Positions 43,265-51,970 are shown, counted from the stretch's first letter. The stretch is 64,000 bases of DNA from Pleomorphomonas sp. NRK KF1 (GCF_023721755.1 NZ_JAMDLH010000004.1:186001-250000); one strand, 5' to 3'. Numbers and translations are program-made. The notes: generated by a model not told the origin, from the sequence alone.

Positions 43265-45244
43265 ATGGGAGCGACCGGCCCCGGCATTGCACGGGACGAC
43301 CCTCTGAGCGAACGGCCGTATCTCCAGGAGATACGGGCCGAGCAGCTGTCCATTGCCCTCGCCAACTTGCCGACCACGCTGATCTCGTCCGTATTGATCG
43401 CCCTGTCGGGCGCCGTCGTCCTCAACATCGAGGGCGGCTATTGGTGGATCCCCTGGTGGGTCGCCGCCGTGGTCGCCGTCGCCATCGTGCGCGGGTTCTG
43501 GCTTCTCCGGCTGCGCAGCGGGCCCGAGGCCACCCGCGACACCGAGGCCTGCCTCAGGCAGCTTGGCAGTTTCGCCTTGCTGGCCGGCCTCATCTGGTCG
43601 GCCGTACCGCTGATGCAGGTCGGCGACATCGAGACCATGGCGGGCGCGTTGACGGCCTTCCTCATGGCCGGCATCTCCGCCGGCGCGCTCATCCAGAGCA
43701 TGACGCTGGCCCAGCCGGGCATTCTGTTCTTCACGCCCATTCTTCTGGCGACCACCGGCACCTTCCTTGCCCAGGGCAACCTCCCTTGCGCGGTGATCGG
43801 GGCGAACACGCTGCTGCTGCTCGTCATGATGATCCTGCAGGCCAGGCGCGGCTCGGCGCGGTTCTGGCAGGGCGAGGAGGCCCGCCTCAGCTCGCAGGCG
43901 CTCGCCCGCTCACTCAACGAATCCAACCGCAAGCTGGACTACCTCGCCAACCACGACAGCCTGACCGGCCTTCCCAACCGGGCCGCCTTCAACGCCGAGC
44001 TGTCGGCCCGCGAGGCGCGGGGCGCCGCGCTGGCGCTTGCCGTCGTCGACCTCGACAATTTCAAGCTGATCAACGACACCCACGGCCATCTCGTCGGCGA
44101 CAAGGTGCTGATCGAGGCCGCCGTGCGGCTCTCCCGCGCCTGCCAGCCGTCGGATTTCATCGCCCGGCTCGGCGGCGACGAGTTCGCCCTCATCATCGAC
44201 GCCGCCGACGACGGGAAGCGGGCCGAAGCCCTGTGCGAGAAAGTGGTGGCGGCGATGGAGCGGCCCTTCGTCACCGACGGCATCGCCTCGCCGGTGGGCG
44301 CCTCGATCGGCCTCGCCCTGTTCCCGCAGGACGCGGCCGAACTGTCCGGGCTGTTCGCCGCCGCCGACATCGCGCTCTACGCCGCCAAGGAGAAGGGCAA
44401 GCGCCGCGTCTCCCGCTTCGACGCCGAGCTGCGCATCCAGCTCCAGCGCAGCCAGCGCATCGAGGCGGAGATCGGCGACGCCCTCGCGGACCGCCGCCTC
44501 GACGTGGTCTTCCAGGGCCAGCACGACCTCGGGACCGGCGCCGTCATCGGCCACGAGACGCTGATCCGCTGGTCCCACCCCGAGCTCGGCGCCATCAGCC
44601 CGCCGGAGATCCTGGCGGCGGTGCGCGGCGCCGACATGGGCGACCGCCTCACCGCCTTCGTCGCCACCGAGGCCTGCCGCCTGCTGCGCGCGCTGACCCA
44701 TGCCGGCGACACCAGCTCCACGGTGGCCATCAACATCTCGCCAGGCGAGTTCCTGACCGGCAAGCCGGTGGACATCCTGCTTGCCACCATCGACCGTTTC
44801 GCCATCCGCCCCGACCGCTTCGAGGTGGAGGTCACCGAGGAAACCATCCACGACCTCACGGGCGTCGGCGCCGAACTCCGGCGGCTGGTGGACACCGGGG
44901 TGAAGATCGCCATCGACGACTTCGGCGCCGGTCACTCCTCGCTGGTCAAGCTGGCCTCCCTGCCCTTCGGCCGGCTGAAGATCGACCGCTCCCTGATCGC
45001 CGGCATCGACGCCCAGGAAAAGAACGCCCAACTGATCGGCGCCCTGATCAACCTCGGCGCCCAGCTCAACTTCTCGGTCCTGGCCGAAGGCGTCGAAACC
45101 CGCGCCGAAGCCGACATGCTCGGCCGCTACGGCTGCACTGAGGCGCAAGGCTTCCACTTCTCCCGCCCGGTGGCGGCGAAGGAGATCGTGACGAAGGCAA
45201 GGGAACAACACGCCGAAGTCGAACAGCTCAAACGAATCTCGTGA
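43265..45244 (+). CDS. Membrane-anchored GGDEF-EAL protein
   Basis: A 659-aa protein with about five hydrophobic helices in the first 200 residues (ANLPTTLISSVLIALSGAVV and following), then GGDEF (about 220-380) and EAL (about 395-640) domains. GGDEF is intact, but the inhibitory site is QPSD instead of RxxD, so product inhibition may be lost. The EAL signature is ETLIRW, keeping the Glu metal ligand, and DDFGAGHSSL is present, so phosphodiesterase activity is plausible. ATG 43265 has GGAGGG about seven bases upstream. It acts in cyclic-di-GMP turnover at the inner membrane. Confidence 0.9.
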   Translation: MGATGPGIARDDPLSERPYLQEIRAEQLSIALANLPTTLISSVLIALSGAVVLNIEGGYWWIPWWVAAVVAVAIVRGFWLLRLRSGPEATRDTEACLRQLGSFALLAGLIWSAVPLMQVGDIETMAGALTAFLMAGISAGALIQSMTLAQPGILFFTPILLATTGTFLAQGNLPCAVIGANTLLLLVMMILQARRGSARFWQGEEARLSSQALARSLNESNRKLDYLANHDSLTGLPNRAAFNAELSAREARGAALALAVVDLDNFKLINDTHGHLVGDKVLIEAAVRLSRACQPSDFIARLGGDEFALIIDAADDGKRAEALCEKVVAAMERPFVTDGIASPVGASIGLALFPQDAAELSGLFAAADIALYAAKEKGKRRVSRFDAELRIQLQRSQRIEAEIGDALADRRLDVVFQGQHDLGTGAVIGHETLIRWSHPELGAISPPEILAAVRGADMGDRLTAFVATEACRLLRALTHAGDTSSTVAINISPGEFLTGKPVDILLATIDRFAIRPDRFEVEVTEETIHDLTGVGAELRRLVDTGVKIAIDDFGAGHSSLVKLASLPFGRLKIDRSLIAGIDAQEKNAQLIGALINLGAQLNFSVLAEGVETRAEADMLGRYGCTEAQGFHFSRPVAAKEIVTKAREQHAEVEQLKRIS

Positions 45245-45437
45245 GAAGGGGCGAAGCGGCGCCATCCCCTGGCTGAGGGAGACGCGCACAACGCCGGTCG
45301 GCGATGGAAGCAGCCCGCCGGTCGGTTCGCCGTCCTGCCGTCCACCATCTCCTTGATCCGCCACCCGGAGTCTTCGCTGGACGACCAGATGCTTCAATTT
45401 GGTCGGCGAAGACCCCAGAAAAACCAGGACCACTCGA

Positions 45438-45869
45438 TCAGCCGGCCGCCGCATCCCTCGGCGCGGTGCAATACCAGACGATCAGCACAATCGTCCCGAT
45501 CGGGAACAGGCACGACAAGAGCTGGAACCAGCCGCTACGGTTGATGTCGTGCAGCCGCCGCGCTGCCAGCGCGATGGACGGGAAGAAGATGCCCAGCGTC
45601 CACACCGCGCCAAGAAGCGGAATGAACGAGACAATGGTGTTGACGATGAACAGGAACAGGATCGCCCACCAGAACTCCGACCGGCTGGCACGCCCCGAGA
45701 AGTTGAAATAGTTGGAGAAAAAGGCGCCGATCGCTTGACCGAACCCCATCGGCCGGCCAACCTCGCCGAACCTGTTGGCGCCGGCGGGCGCGCGCATCAA
45801 CACAAATGGAATCGGCAGCAGGATCCAGATCAGGATCATCAGCAACGTCGCGGTTCCAGACTCCATCAT
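45438..45869 (-). CDS. DUF805 membrane protein
   Basis: A 143-aa inner-membrane protein with four predicted helices. The DUF805 signature is FFSNYFNFSGRASRSEFWWA followed by RRLHDINRSGWFQLL. An extra N-terminal helix (LLMILIWILLPIPFVLM) precedes the domain. The function of DUF805 proteins is not established. It is convergent with the GGDEF-EAL gene and monocistronic. Confidence 0.9.
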   Translation of the reverse strand: MMESGTATLLMILIWILLPIPFVLMRAPAGANRFGEVGRPMGFGQAIGAFFSNYFNFSGRASRSEFWWAILFLFIVNTIVSFIPLLGAVWTLGIFFPSIALAARRLHDINRSGWFQLLSCLFPIGTIVLIVWYCTAPRDAAAG

Positions 45870-46008
45870 CGCCCCCTCTTAAGCCCCGATAACGCTTCGG
45901 CCCGACCGCATTCCCTCCCACGGGGAATCGCGCGATAAGCAAGAGTAGCGGCTGGCATCCCGCCGCCGCAACCTGGGATAAACTCTCCAGGGCCGGCGGA
46001 GACGACCA

Positions 46009-46162
46009 TGCCGACAAGACCGCCGCCGGACGACGCAAGGCCGCCGAGTGGCTGAAATACCTGGAAAACCAGTCGGCACACCGCCCGCCCGACGATCCCA
46101 TGGCAACCTACAGCTTCCTGTGGCTCTGGGAAGAACTCGGAATCGCCGACCTCCGGCAATGA
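46009..46162 (+). pseudogene. Small gene disrupted by a frameshift at its start
   Basis: ATG 46009 has a GGAG six bases upstream but stops after 15 codons. The overlapping +1 frame reads DKTAAGRRKAAEWLKYLENQ then TYSFLWLWEELGIADLRQ and stop at 46160-46162, with clearly protein-like composition but no start codon of its own. One missing base right after the ATG would join them into a protein of about 51 aa. It is not recognised. It could be a sequencing error, programmed frameshift or decay. Confidence 0.4.
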
Positions 46163-46171
46163 AGAGAAAAG

Positions 46172-46247
46172 TGGTGGGCCCGGCAGGACTCGAACCTGCA
46201 ACCAGACCGTTATGAGCGGCCGGCTCTAACCATTGAGCTACAGGCCC
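46172..46247 (-). tRNA. tRNA-Ile2 (anticodon CAT, lysidine-modified type)
   Basis: A 76-nt cloverleaf on the minus strand. Acceptor stem GGGCCTG pairs with CGGGCCC, the D arm contains TAGCTCAATGGTTAGAGC, the anticodon stem-loop is CCGCTCATAACGG, the T arm is GCAGGTTCGAGTCCTGC and CCA is encoded. The body matches the minor isoleucine tRNA that reads AUA after lysidine modification, not elongator or initiator Met. It lies directly downstream of the phage lysis genes, a common prophage integration site. Confidence 0.92.
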
Positions 46248-46337
46248 ATCGCGGAACCGGCGGAGCGGCGCTTGCCGCACGCGCCCCGTTCCAGGGCGCC
46301 TGTTTCTGCCATCCCCCACCGCTGGAATCAAGGCGCT

Positions 46338-46691
46338 TCATCGGCTTGGCGGCGTGGAAGGCGATGGCGTGGACAAGCCGGCCCGCACATCGTCGTAGAA
46401 GGCGGCGCAGTCGGCGGTCCGGCGGTCGACGCCGTCGGCGACGATCTGCCAGCGCCCCTGCACGGCGCGCCATTTCTCGCCCGCCCTCGGCGTGACGCGC
46501 GGCATTGGCTCGCGGCAGCGGGGCGGCAGCGCCGGTAGACTGACGCCGGCCGCTTGCCGGCCGATCTCACTTGATGCCGCCGTGAGGCGCTGGTCGAGCG
46601 TTCCGCAGCCAGCCAAGATCGCCGTCAGTGACGCGGCAGCCATCATCGCCACCATCGGCGGCCACCGCCGCCTCGTACCGCTTCCACGCAT
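46338..46691 (-). CDS. Rz1-like outer-membrane spanin lipoprotein
   Basis: A 117-aa frame that starts inside the Rz gene in another reading frame and runs past its end, the classic Rz/Rz1 nesting. A lipobox ASLTAILAGC follows a hydrophobic stretch. The rest is Pro/Arg-rich, then GRWQIVADGVDRRTADCAAF. ATG 46691 is preferred (AGGG nine bases upstream); 46700 and 46655 are alternatives. With Rz it should fuse the inner and outer membranes during phage lysis. Confidence 0.65.
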   Translation of the reverse strand: MRGSGTRRRWPPMVAMMAAASLTAILAGCGTLDQRLTAASSEIGRQAAGVSLPALPPRCREPMPRVTPRAGEKWRAVQGRWQIVADGVDRRTADCAAFYDDVRAGLSTPSPSTPPSR

Positions 46692-46965
46692 CGTCCGCAT
46701 CCCTGCTTGCCGCCTCGGCCCGCGCCCGATCGCTGGCCGCCGCCGTTTCCGCCAGCTTGAACTGGCGTCGCATTTCCTGGATCTGACCCTCGAGCGCCAG
46801 CTTCTCCGACGCCGCGACGAACCCCTCGCGCGCCGCCCGGGCGACGGCCGGATCGTCGATCCAGGCGTCGTAGAGGCTGAGCGCGGCGAAGGTGATGGCC
46901 GCGCCGACGACGAGGCCGGCGATGGCGGCAACCGTGGCGCCGAGCTTGTTCAGAAGGCCGAGCAT
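46567..46965 (-). CDS. Rz-like inner-membrane spanin
   Basis: A 132-aa protein with one N-terminal membrane helix (GATVAAIAGLVVGAAITFAA). A periplasmic coiled-coil segment follows (about 40-105: SEKLALEGQIQEMRRQFKLA). Its ATG shares bases with the endolysin stop (TGATG). Position after the endolysin and the embedded Rz1 frame identify it as an i-spanin rather than any sequence family. Confidence 0.72.
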   Translation of the reverse strand: MLGLLNKLGATVAAIAGLVVGAAITFAALSLYDAWIDDPAVARAAREGFVAASEKLALEGQIQEMRRQFKLAETAAASDRARAEAASRDADDAWKRYEAAVAADGGDDGCRVTDGDLGWLRNARPAPHGGIK

Positions 46966-47555
46966 CACGGCGCCCCCGAGACGCAGAGTTCGCCCTCGCC
47001 GATGCGCGCGGCATCGCCCATGCCGCGCCGCCGGGCGAGGCCGACGATCATGCGCCCACCGGCCCGGTTGAAGGCGGTGGCGGCCGTGCAGCTTTCCAGC
47101 CAGCGCCCGGCCCGGCCGAGCCGAGCCGCCGTCGACCGACAGGCAGCGCCGGCGCCGATGTTCCAGGCGAGCGAGTTCATCATCGCCCGCCACGAGAGGG
47201 GCGCGGCGGACCAGTTGGCAATGCAGGCGACGAGTTTCTCGCGGTAGTCGCGGACGATGCGGCTGGCGAGGCGCCTGTCGCAGCCGGCCGGCGTCTCGAT
47301 CATGCCGCGTTTGACCCCTTGCGTGTCGCCATCGCAGATGGTCCACACCGGCGGCTGGGCGATGGTGTCGAGATAGGCGGTGAGCGAGCGCCCCTCCCAC
47401 GGCTTCACCAGCACGGTGACCGCCAGCGCCACGTCGTCGGGCATCGGCGCGGAGCCGGGCATCAGCGCCAGCGTCCCGCCGCCCCCGGCCGACAGCAGCA
47501 AGGCGGCGATGGCCGCCCGGGCGCGTTTGGTCGGCGTCAGCTTAATCGTCGGCAT
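46965..47555 (-). CDS. Phage endolysin, GH24 lysozyme with SAR-like N-terminus
   Basis: A 196-aa muramidase of the T4/R21 lysozyme family. The catalytic triad is visible as Glu54 (KPWEGRSL), Asp63 (AYLDTIAQ) and Thr72 (VWTICDGDT), with three extra residues between Asp and Thr compared with T4. The N-terminal AAIAALLLSAGGGGTLALM is a weak, Gly/Ala-rich hydrophobic segment, like signal-anchor-release endolysins that are exported by Sec. It overlaps the holin-like gene by 14 bases and the Rz gene by one. It degrades peptidoglycan at lysis. Confidence 0.85.
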   Translation of the reverse strand: MPTIKLTPTKRARAAIAALLLSAGGGGTLALMPGSAPMPDDVALAVTVLVKPWEGRSLTAYLDTIAQPPVWTICDGDTQGVKRGMIETPAGCDRRLASRIVRDYREKLVACIANWSAAPLSWRAMMNSLAWNIGAGAACRSTAARLGRAGRWLESCTAATAFNRAGGRMIVGLARRRGMGDAARIGEGELCVSGAP

Positions 47556-47775
47556 CGTGCAAGGTCTCCTGAAGGACGAAGCGGGCGACGAAGGCGGCGA
47601 ACACCACGGCGAAGGCCACGAAGGGGAAGACCGCCGGCGGGATCAGTTCGCTGCCGGAGAGATAGGGCAGCACCGCTTCGGCGGCGGTGAGCAGGCCGCC
47701 GGCGATCAGCACACGGCAGGTCCAGGACCGCCTGAGCACTCGGCCGGCGTTGGGTACGAGCTTTGGTCGTTTCAT
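47542..47775 (-). CDS. Holin-like DUF7940 phage membrane protein
   Basis: A 77-aa protein with a basic amphipathic N-terminus (NAGRVLRRSWTCRVLIAGG) and two hydrophobic helices (about 21-40 and 47-70). It resembles the small DUF7940 family found in lysis cassettes of tailed phages. Position immediately before the endolysin, with a 14-base overlap, supports a holin or pinholin role. ATG 47775 is chosen over a GTG-type extension of seven residues. Confidence 0.65.
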   Translation of the reverse strand: MKRPKLVPNAGRVLRRSWTCRVLIAGGLLTAAEAVLPYLSGSELIPPAVFPFVAFAVVFAAFVARFVLQETLHDADD

Positions 47776-47869
47776 GACGAACTCCAGCCGGAGCACGCGG
47801 CCAAGCCGCTGCTCGCTTTTGCTGGAGAGACCATAGGGCGGGGTGGGTTTGCGGACTGGCGCGCCGGGT

Positions 47870-48271
47870 TCAGTCGATCCTGAGCCAGTGGCGCAGGAAC
47901 GCGGCGGCCTGGTCGGAGAACCAGGCCAGCGTGGCGCCCAGGCTGACGCCGCCGATGGCCAGCACGCCGACGAGCCTGAGGCCGGTGGTCTTTATGTCCT
48001 GCCAGTCCGCGACGGCCGGCAGCACGGTTTCACTTTGCGTCCGCGCCATGTCCTCGACCGCCTGCCGGCTCAGCGTCAGCTCGGTCTTCAGCGCCGCAAG
48101 CTCGCGCGCCTGCTCATCGAGGCGGCGATGCATGGCGGCACGATTGTCGCGCGCGGCGATCTTCTCGTCGCCGAAGTCGCGCACAAGGTGCTGGACGCCG
48201 GCGCTGAGTTCGCCAAGCCGGACCAGCACCTCATTGGTGGGATCGGCGTCGGAAAAGAGGGGCGTCACCAT
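47870..48271 (-). CDS. Phage membrane protein with coiled coil, lysis-module accessory
   Basis: A 133-aa protein. A predicted helical, charged N-terminal part (about 15-95: RLDEQARELAALKTELTLSR) is followed by one C-terminal membrane helix (LRLVGVLAIGGVSLGATLAW). The layout is like DUF1515-type or other holin-accessory proteins of alphaproteobacterial phages; the family assignment is uncertain. Its ATG overlaps the stop of the DUF4376 gene. It could be the holin, an antiholin or a structural accessory. Confidence 0.55.
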   Translation of the reverse strand: MVTPLFSDADPTNEVLVRLGELSAGVQHLVRDFGDEKIAARDNRAAMHRRLDEQARELAALKTELTLSRQAVEDMARTQSETVLPAVADWQDIKTTGLRLVGVLAIGGVSLGATLAWFSDQAAAFLRHWLRID

Positions 48272-48726
48272 CACACCGGCCAACCAGCGGTTTCATCGAT
48301 GGCATCGAGCGCAGCGGCGTCCTCGGCGGCGAGAGCAGCGTCCTTGAGGTCGCGCCGGTGCTGGACGATGGCGGCGTACCAGTTGCCCACCGAGACGGCC
48401 AGCGTCAGGCCAGCGACCGGTGTCGCGAGTGGAATGCGCACGTTCTCAACGGCAATCCAACCGCGCGAGTAACTTTCAGGCCACGTCACGGCACCGGCCG
48501 AGGCGGCCGTTGCGGTCGCGGCCATGGCGGTGAGGCCGGCGCGGCTCCCGTCATCAAGGGCGATGTGCAAGCCTCCGTCGATCGGCACGCCGGTGGCTAG
48601 CAGAGCGTCGGCGGTCGCCGAGATCGCGGCAAGTTTGGCGGCGCGGATATCGTCGAGAGACCATGTCGGCTCTAGGTCGGGGTGCTCCGTCAAGGCTCCG
48701 GTGTTGATGTCGACTTCAATGCGCAT
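48271..48726 (-). CDS. DUF4376 phage protein, tail-fibre associated
   Basis: A 151-aa protein matching the DUF4376 pattern: WSLDDIRAAKLAAISATADA at the domain start, a central LDDGSRAGLTAMA, and the closing YAAIVQHRRDLKDAALAAED. Such proteins commonly follow tail-fibre genes and may act in fibre assembly or as virion proteins. ATG 48726 has GGGAG five bases upstream. It lies immediately after the fibre-tip gene. Confidence 0.75.
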   Translation of the reverse strand: MRIEVDINTGALTEHPDLEPTWSLDDIRAAKLAAISATADALLATGVPIDGGLHIALDDGSRAGLTAMAATATAASAGAVTWPESYSRGWIAVENVRIPLATPVAGLTLAVSVGNWYAAIVQHRRDLKDAALAAEDAAALDAIDETAGWPV

Positions 48727-48728
48727 GA

Positions 48729-49331
48729 TCACTCCCAGAAGATGTTAACCTTGCCGGCATCGAACACGTCCGCGCCGTTTATCGTTGTTAGGCGAATTCG
48801 GGTAAGTTCTTCGGCCAGCTCTTTCCTGCCACCAGCGCCGAACAAGTAGTTCACGTCATCGCGACCGCTTGCCAAACCGGAAACCCACTTGTTGCCGGTG
48901 ACCCGAGCTATCGTCAGTATGCCCGACGACACCCCGCTGGCCGCGCCGGGCGCACTAAACAGCAGTCCGTTCGTCGCGCTGTGACCGCCCGTAGAGTTAG
49001 AGCCGCCGGCCGCGCCTCCACCTGACAGGTATCCCGTTACGGCGAAACCGGTCTCTGTTCCGAGCTGTATAATTCCATCACCGCTACCGGTGGTACTCAC
49101 GCCGAAAAAGGCCACCTTCAGCAATTGAATGCCGGGAGGTAGCCCCGTAAAGTCGACTGCTGTTCCGGTCAACGACACCGACACGCCGCGTTTTAGCGAC
49201 GACGGAAGATTGATAAGCTGGCTCCCGTCAATGGCAGGAAGCTTTCCCGCGACATCGAGAGCGACAAGATTGTTGGCGCCTGTTCCGACGACGCGTCGAG
49301 CAAGCGCGGCGAGATTTCTTGCTAGGGTCAT
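48729..49331 (-). CDS. Phage tail-fibre tip/receptor-binding protein
   Basis: A 200-aa protein. The N-terminal NLVALDVAGKLPAIDGSQLI is a linker repeated in the preceding fibre gene (VLRLDAGGRIPAVDGAQIVG). The rest is Gly/Ser/Thr-rich (SGGGAAGGSNSTGGHSATNG) and ends FDAGKVNIFWE, as in short tail-fibre distal domains. Its ATG overlaps the stop of the upstream fibre gene by four bases. It probably binds the host receptor; the receptor is unknown. Confidence 0.75.
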   Translation of the reverse strand: MTLARNLAALARRVVGTGANNLVALDVAGKLPAIDGSQLINLPSSLKRGVSVSLTGTAVDFTGLPPGIQLLKVAFFGVSTTGSGDGIIQLGTETGFAVTGYLSGGGAAGGSNSTGGHSATNGLLFSAPGAASGVSSGILTIARVTGNKWVSGLASGRDDVNYLFGAGGRKELAEELTRIRLTTINGADVFDAGKVNIFWE

Positions 49332-50863
49332 GATGCATCCTTGATGCCAAAGAGCCTACAGACACACGTGAAGGTTCCGGTGCTGGGTATTAGCCTAACC
49401 AAATCATAAGGGCCTGGCGTCTGGATGCGTCCGGCCGCAGAAAACTCCGCGCCAGCGAGCCAACCATTTGCCCGCACAAGACCGGAAAGATTGTCCAAAA
49501 GTATGTCGACGTCAGTCCAGGCGACGCTTGGATTAAGCGCAAATGAGGCAGCCCCAGACGAAAAGTCTGTAGTGGCACAACCGGTTACACGATACTGGAA
49601 TATGCCTTTGTAGTCCGTCGCTCCGGCAAGAAGAGAGCCGGCACCTTTGACCCGAGCTCGCATTGACAGTATGTGCGCAGCCGTATTACCCAGCAACTGT
49701 AGCTCAACTTGGGAATACCCATCCGGTAGTACAATGTCCGCGAAAGTCGCCGCGTCGATGTTTGTGATGGAGATTAACTTCCGGCCGATACCCACAATCT
49801 GCGCCCCGTCTACCGCCGGAATCCTGCCTCCCGCATCCAGCCTCAGCACCTCCCCCGGCCCTGTCCCGGCATTCTCCACCGCCGCCGATCCCAGCCTCAG
49901 ATTCGCCCTGGCTGCGGCCTTGTCGCCGAGGTCCGCGAGATTGGCGGTCGGCTGCATGACGTTGGCCACCTCGAACGAGCTGATCACCACGCCGGAGATG
50001 CGGTCGCCGGCTTCCGCTGCCGTCGCCAGCGTCAGCGTCGATCCCGCAATGACGTAGTCGACGCCGCCGGTCAGCCAGGCGCCGTTCTGAGACACGATGC
50101 AGGCGTTGGGCGCCGGCGACATGCCGAGATCGAAGGCGCTCTGCCCCTCCGCCGCGGTGAAGCCGAAGGGCGTCAGGGCCTTGTCGAGCCCCAGATTCTC
50201 CAGCGCCCGCGCCTTTTCATCATCGGTCAGCTGCTGCTCGACGGCGTAGGAGACGGCGCCCTCCACCGAGGCCGCCGCCGTCTCGGCCCTATCGGCGGCG
50301 TCGGCGGCAATCTCCGCCTTGTCACCGGCCGTCGCAGCGGCCTGCACCGCGGCTCCCTTGGCGGCAACCGCGATGTCCCGTGCCATCTCGATATCGGACG
50401 CCGACGGCCCGCCCGTGGCGCCGCCGTTCCCGTCTGAGACGAACACCGACCCCGCCGCCACCAGATCGGCCGAGGCGCGCAGCTTGAAGGCGCGCGCCAC
50501 CTCTTCGGCCAGTTGCAGGTCGCGCTGCACGCCCTCGTCCAGCGCCCTCTCGATCGTCTCGGCGAAATAGGCGCCCTGGTTTTCGAGGTCGATCTCCTGG
50601 ATGAACGGCACGTTGAGAACCAGCGTCACCAGGCACCCGGAGGGATGGGCGACCGCCGTCTCCACCACCCCGCCGCCATCCTCGCCGACGCCCGACACCG
50701 CGTAGTCGGCCCCGAGCGACAGCGTGGTCTCGACGCCCGCCTCGTCGGTCAGGATGACGCGGACATGCGCCGCCTCGAAGATCTTGAAGGCATAGGGAAA
50801 ATGGGTGGTTGCGCCGTTGCAGGCGTAGGGGCCGGAGCGGTTGGCTTCGCTCGCAATGGTCAT
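49328..50863 (-). CDS. Tail fibre with T7 gp17-like N-terminal domain
   Basis: A 511-aa fibre protein. The first 120 residues (THFPYAFKIFEAAHVRVILT, then the AVSGVGEDGGGVVETA block and NVPFIQEIDLENQG) match the N-terminal virion-attachment domain of T7-type fibres. An Ala-rich helical shaft follows (about 160-215). The distal half is beta-rich, with the linker LDAGGRIPAVDGAQ. This domain type is characteristic of podoviruses and argues against a myovirus or siphovirus origin. Confidence 0.85.
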   Translation of the reverse strand: MTIASEANRSGPYACNGATTHFPYAFKIFEAAHVRVILTDEAGVETTLSLGADYAVSGVGEDGGGVVETAVAHPSGCLVTLVLNVPFIQEIDLENQGAYFAETIERALDEGVQRDLQLAEEVARAFKLRASADLVAAGSVFVSDGNGGATGGPSASDIEMARDIAVAAKGAAVQAAATAGDKAEIAADAADRAETAAASVEGAVSYAVEQQLTDDEKARALENLGLDKALTPFGFTAAEGQSAFDLGMSPAPNACIVSQNGAWLTGGVDYVIAGSTLTLATAAEAGDRISGVVISSFEVANVMQPTANLADLGDKAAARANLRLGSAAVENAGTGPGEVLRLDAGGRIPAVDGAQIVGIGRKLISITNIDAATFADIVLPDGYSQVELQLLGNTAAHILSMRARVKGAGSLLAGATDYKGIFQYRVTGCATTDFSSGAASFALNPSVAWTDVDILLDNLSGLVRANGWLAGAEFSAAGRIQTPGPYDLVRLIPSTGTFTCVCRLFGIKDAS

Positions 50864-51108
50864 GGGCGAACCTTCTGAGAGGCACCGACAGGGGAAAGCG
50901 GCAACCGCTTTCGGCCATGGCGGCGCGACAAGGGGGACTCGATGTGCGAGACCCTAGGGCCGCCGGGTTTGTTTCATCGCGCGCCGGCCTGCGGGCCAAC
51001 CGCTATCCGGGCAAACCCTCTTGGAATGCCAGTTCAGGTAGCACAAACTGCCAGCCACGACTCGCCGCCCGCCAACGGGCCGCGACAACGCCTCGGGAGC
51101 TTCGGAAG

Positions 51109-51378
51109 ATGACCCTGTTTTTCGTGATGCTTGTGGTGAAGCTCCTCGACGTCGCGTCGATCGCATCGCTGATCGTCGGCCTGTTCAAGGTCCGGAACGC
51201 CGTCGGCTACCCCGTGGCGATCGGCCTCGCCATTCTGGGGCACATCATCCTCAGGAGCACCCAGATCCTGGGCTTTAGGTGGGACGCCATGGAGTTCATC
51301 AGCATCGCCGCCGGCGTGATCGCCGCCTGCCTTGCCTTCTTCATCGGCAAGGCCATCCGCAGGGATATCAAGAACTAG
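51109..51378 (+). CDS. Small polytopic membrane protein inside the prophage
   Basis: An 89-aa protein on the strand opposite to the phage genes. It has three predicted membrane helices (FFVMLVVKLLDVASIASLIV; YPVAIGLAILGHIILRS; FISIAAGVIAACLAFFIG) and a basic tail (KAIRRDIKN). GGGAG and GGAAG precede the ATG. It is not recognised. Opposite orientation and a self-contained position suggest a moron-type cargo gene or a host gene caught in the remnant. Confidence 0.6.
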   Translation: MTLFFVMLVVKLLDVASIASLIVGLFKVRNAVGYPVAIGLAILGHIILRSTQILGFRWDAMEFISIAAGVIAACLAFFIGKAIRRDIKN

Positions 51379-51427
51379 AGCCGGCCGGCGAACTCTGGTT
51401 CGCCAACATGCTCTAGACCTGCGGCTG

Positions 51428-51970
51428 TCATTTGCCGAGCGCCTTCTCCTTGGCGATGGCCAGAATGTCCTCGGCAATGGGCCGGGCATGGGCGTCGATC
51501 CCGTCCTGAGTCAGGCTCGAATGAGTCTTGTTTGCGTTCCGAGCGATCACCTCGTCGAAATACTGCTGCTTTTCTTTCTCGATCTTCTCATCATAGCGTT
51601 GCGTCTTCTTGAGGTCAGTATCCCCACGGATATATTCCGTCAGGATCTGCGCCTTGAACATATTCAGCTTGGCAAGTGGCGCAAGACCTGCGCGGTGGGC
51701 CTCGGCAGCGAGCAGCACATAGGAAAATGCAAACAACTTCCTGAATTTGAGCGAGCCATCTTTTCCCGCGAAAACCTCATCGCGAAGACCTTCTATGCTT
51801 TCGATGACCATGTTTTCGGCGGTCTTGACGATAACGGCCTTTTCCAGCTCGTCGAACTTGCTCAGATCGACGAACCCATCCGCTGTCATGGCAACGCTGC
51901 CGGCCTCGGCGTGAAAACCGCCAAGCAACACGGCGAGCGCCATCACCACCCCCAGAACGAACGTCCGCAC
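51428..51970 (-). CDS. Secreted protein of unknown function in the prophage
   Basis: A 180-aa protein with a signal peptide (about 1-23, ending FHAEAGS). The mature part is charged and predicted mostly helical (FDELEKAVIVKTAENMVIES; YDEKIEKEKQQYFDEVIARN). GTG 51970 is preferred because GGAGG lies eight bases upstream; TTG 51976 abuts the Shine-Dalgarno. No family is recognised. It lies between the secreted virion-domain copies and the small plus-strand membrane gene. Confidence 0.65.
   Translation of the reverse strand: MRTFVLGVVMALAVLLGGFHAEAGSVAMTADGFVDLSKFDELEKAVIVKTAENMVIESIEGLRDEVFAGKDGSLKFRKLFAFSYVLLAAEAHRAGLAPLAKLNMFKAQILTEYIRGDTDLKKTQRYDEKIEKEKQQYFDEVIARNANKTHSSLTQDGIDAHARPIAEDILAIAKEKALGK

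Noticed and set aside
46172-46247. tRNA-Met as the identity of the CAT-anticodon tRNA
   Set aside because: The acceptor stem GGGCCTG/CGGGCCC and the D and anticodon arms match the Ile2 type rather than elongator or initiator Met.
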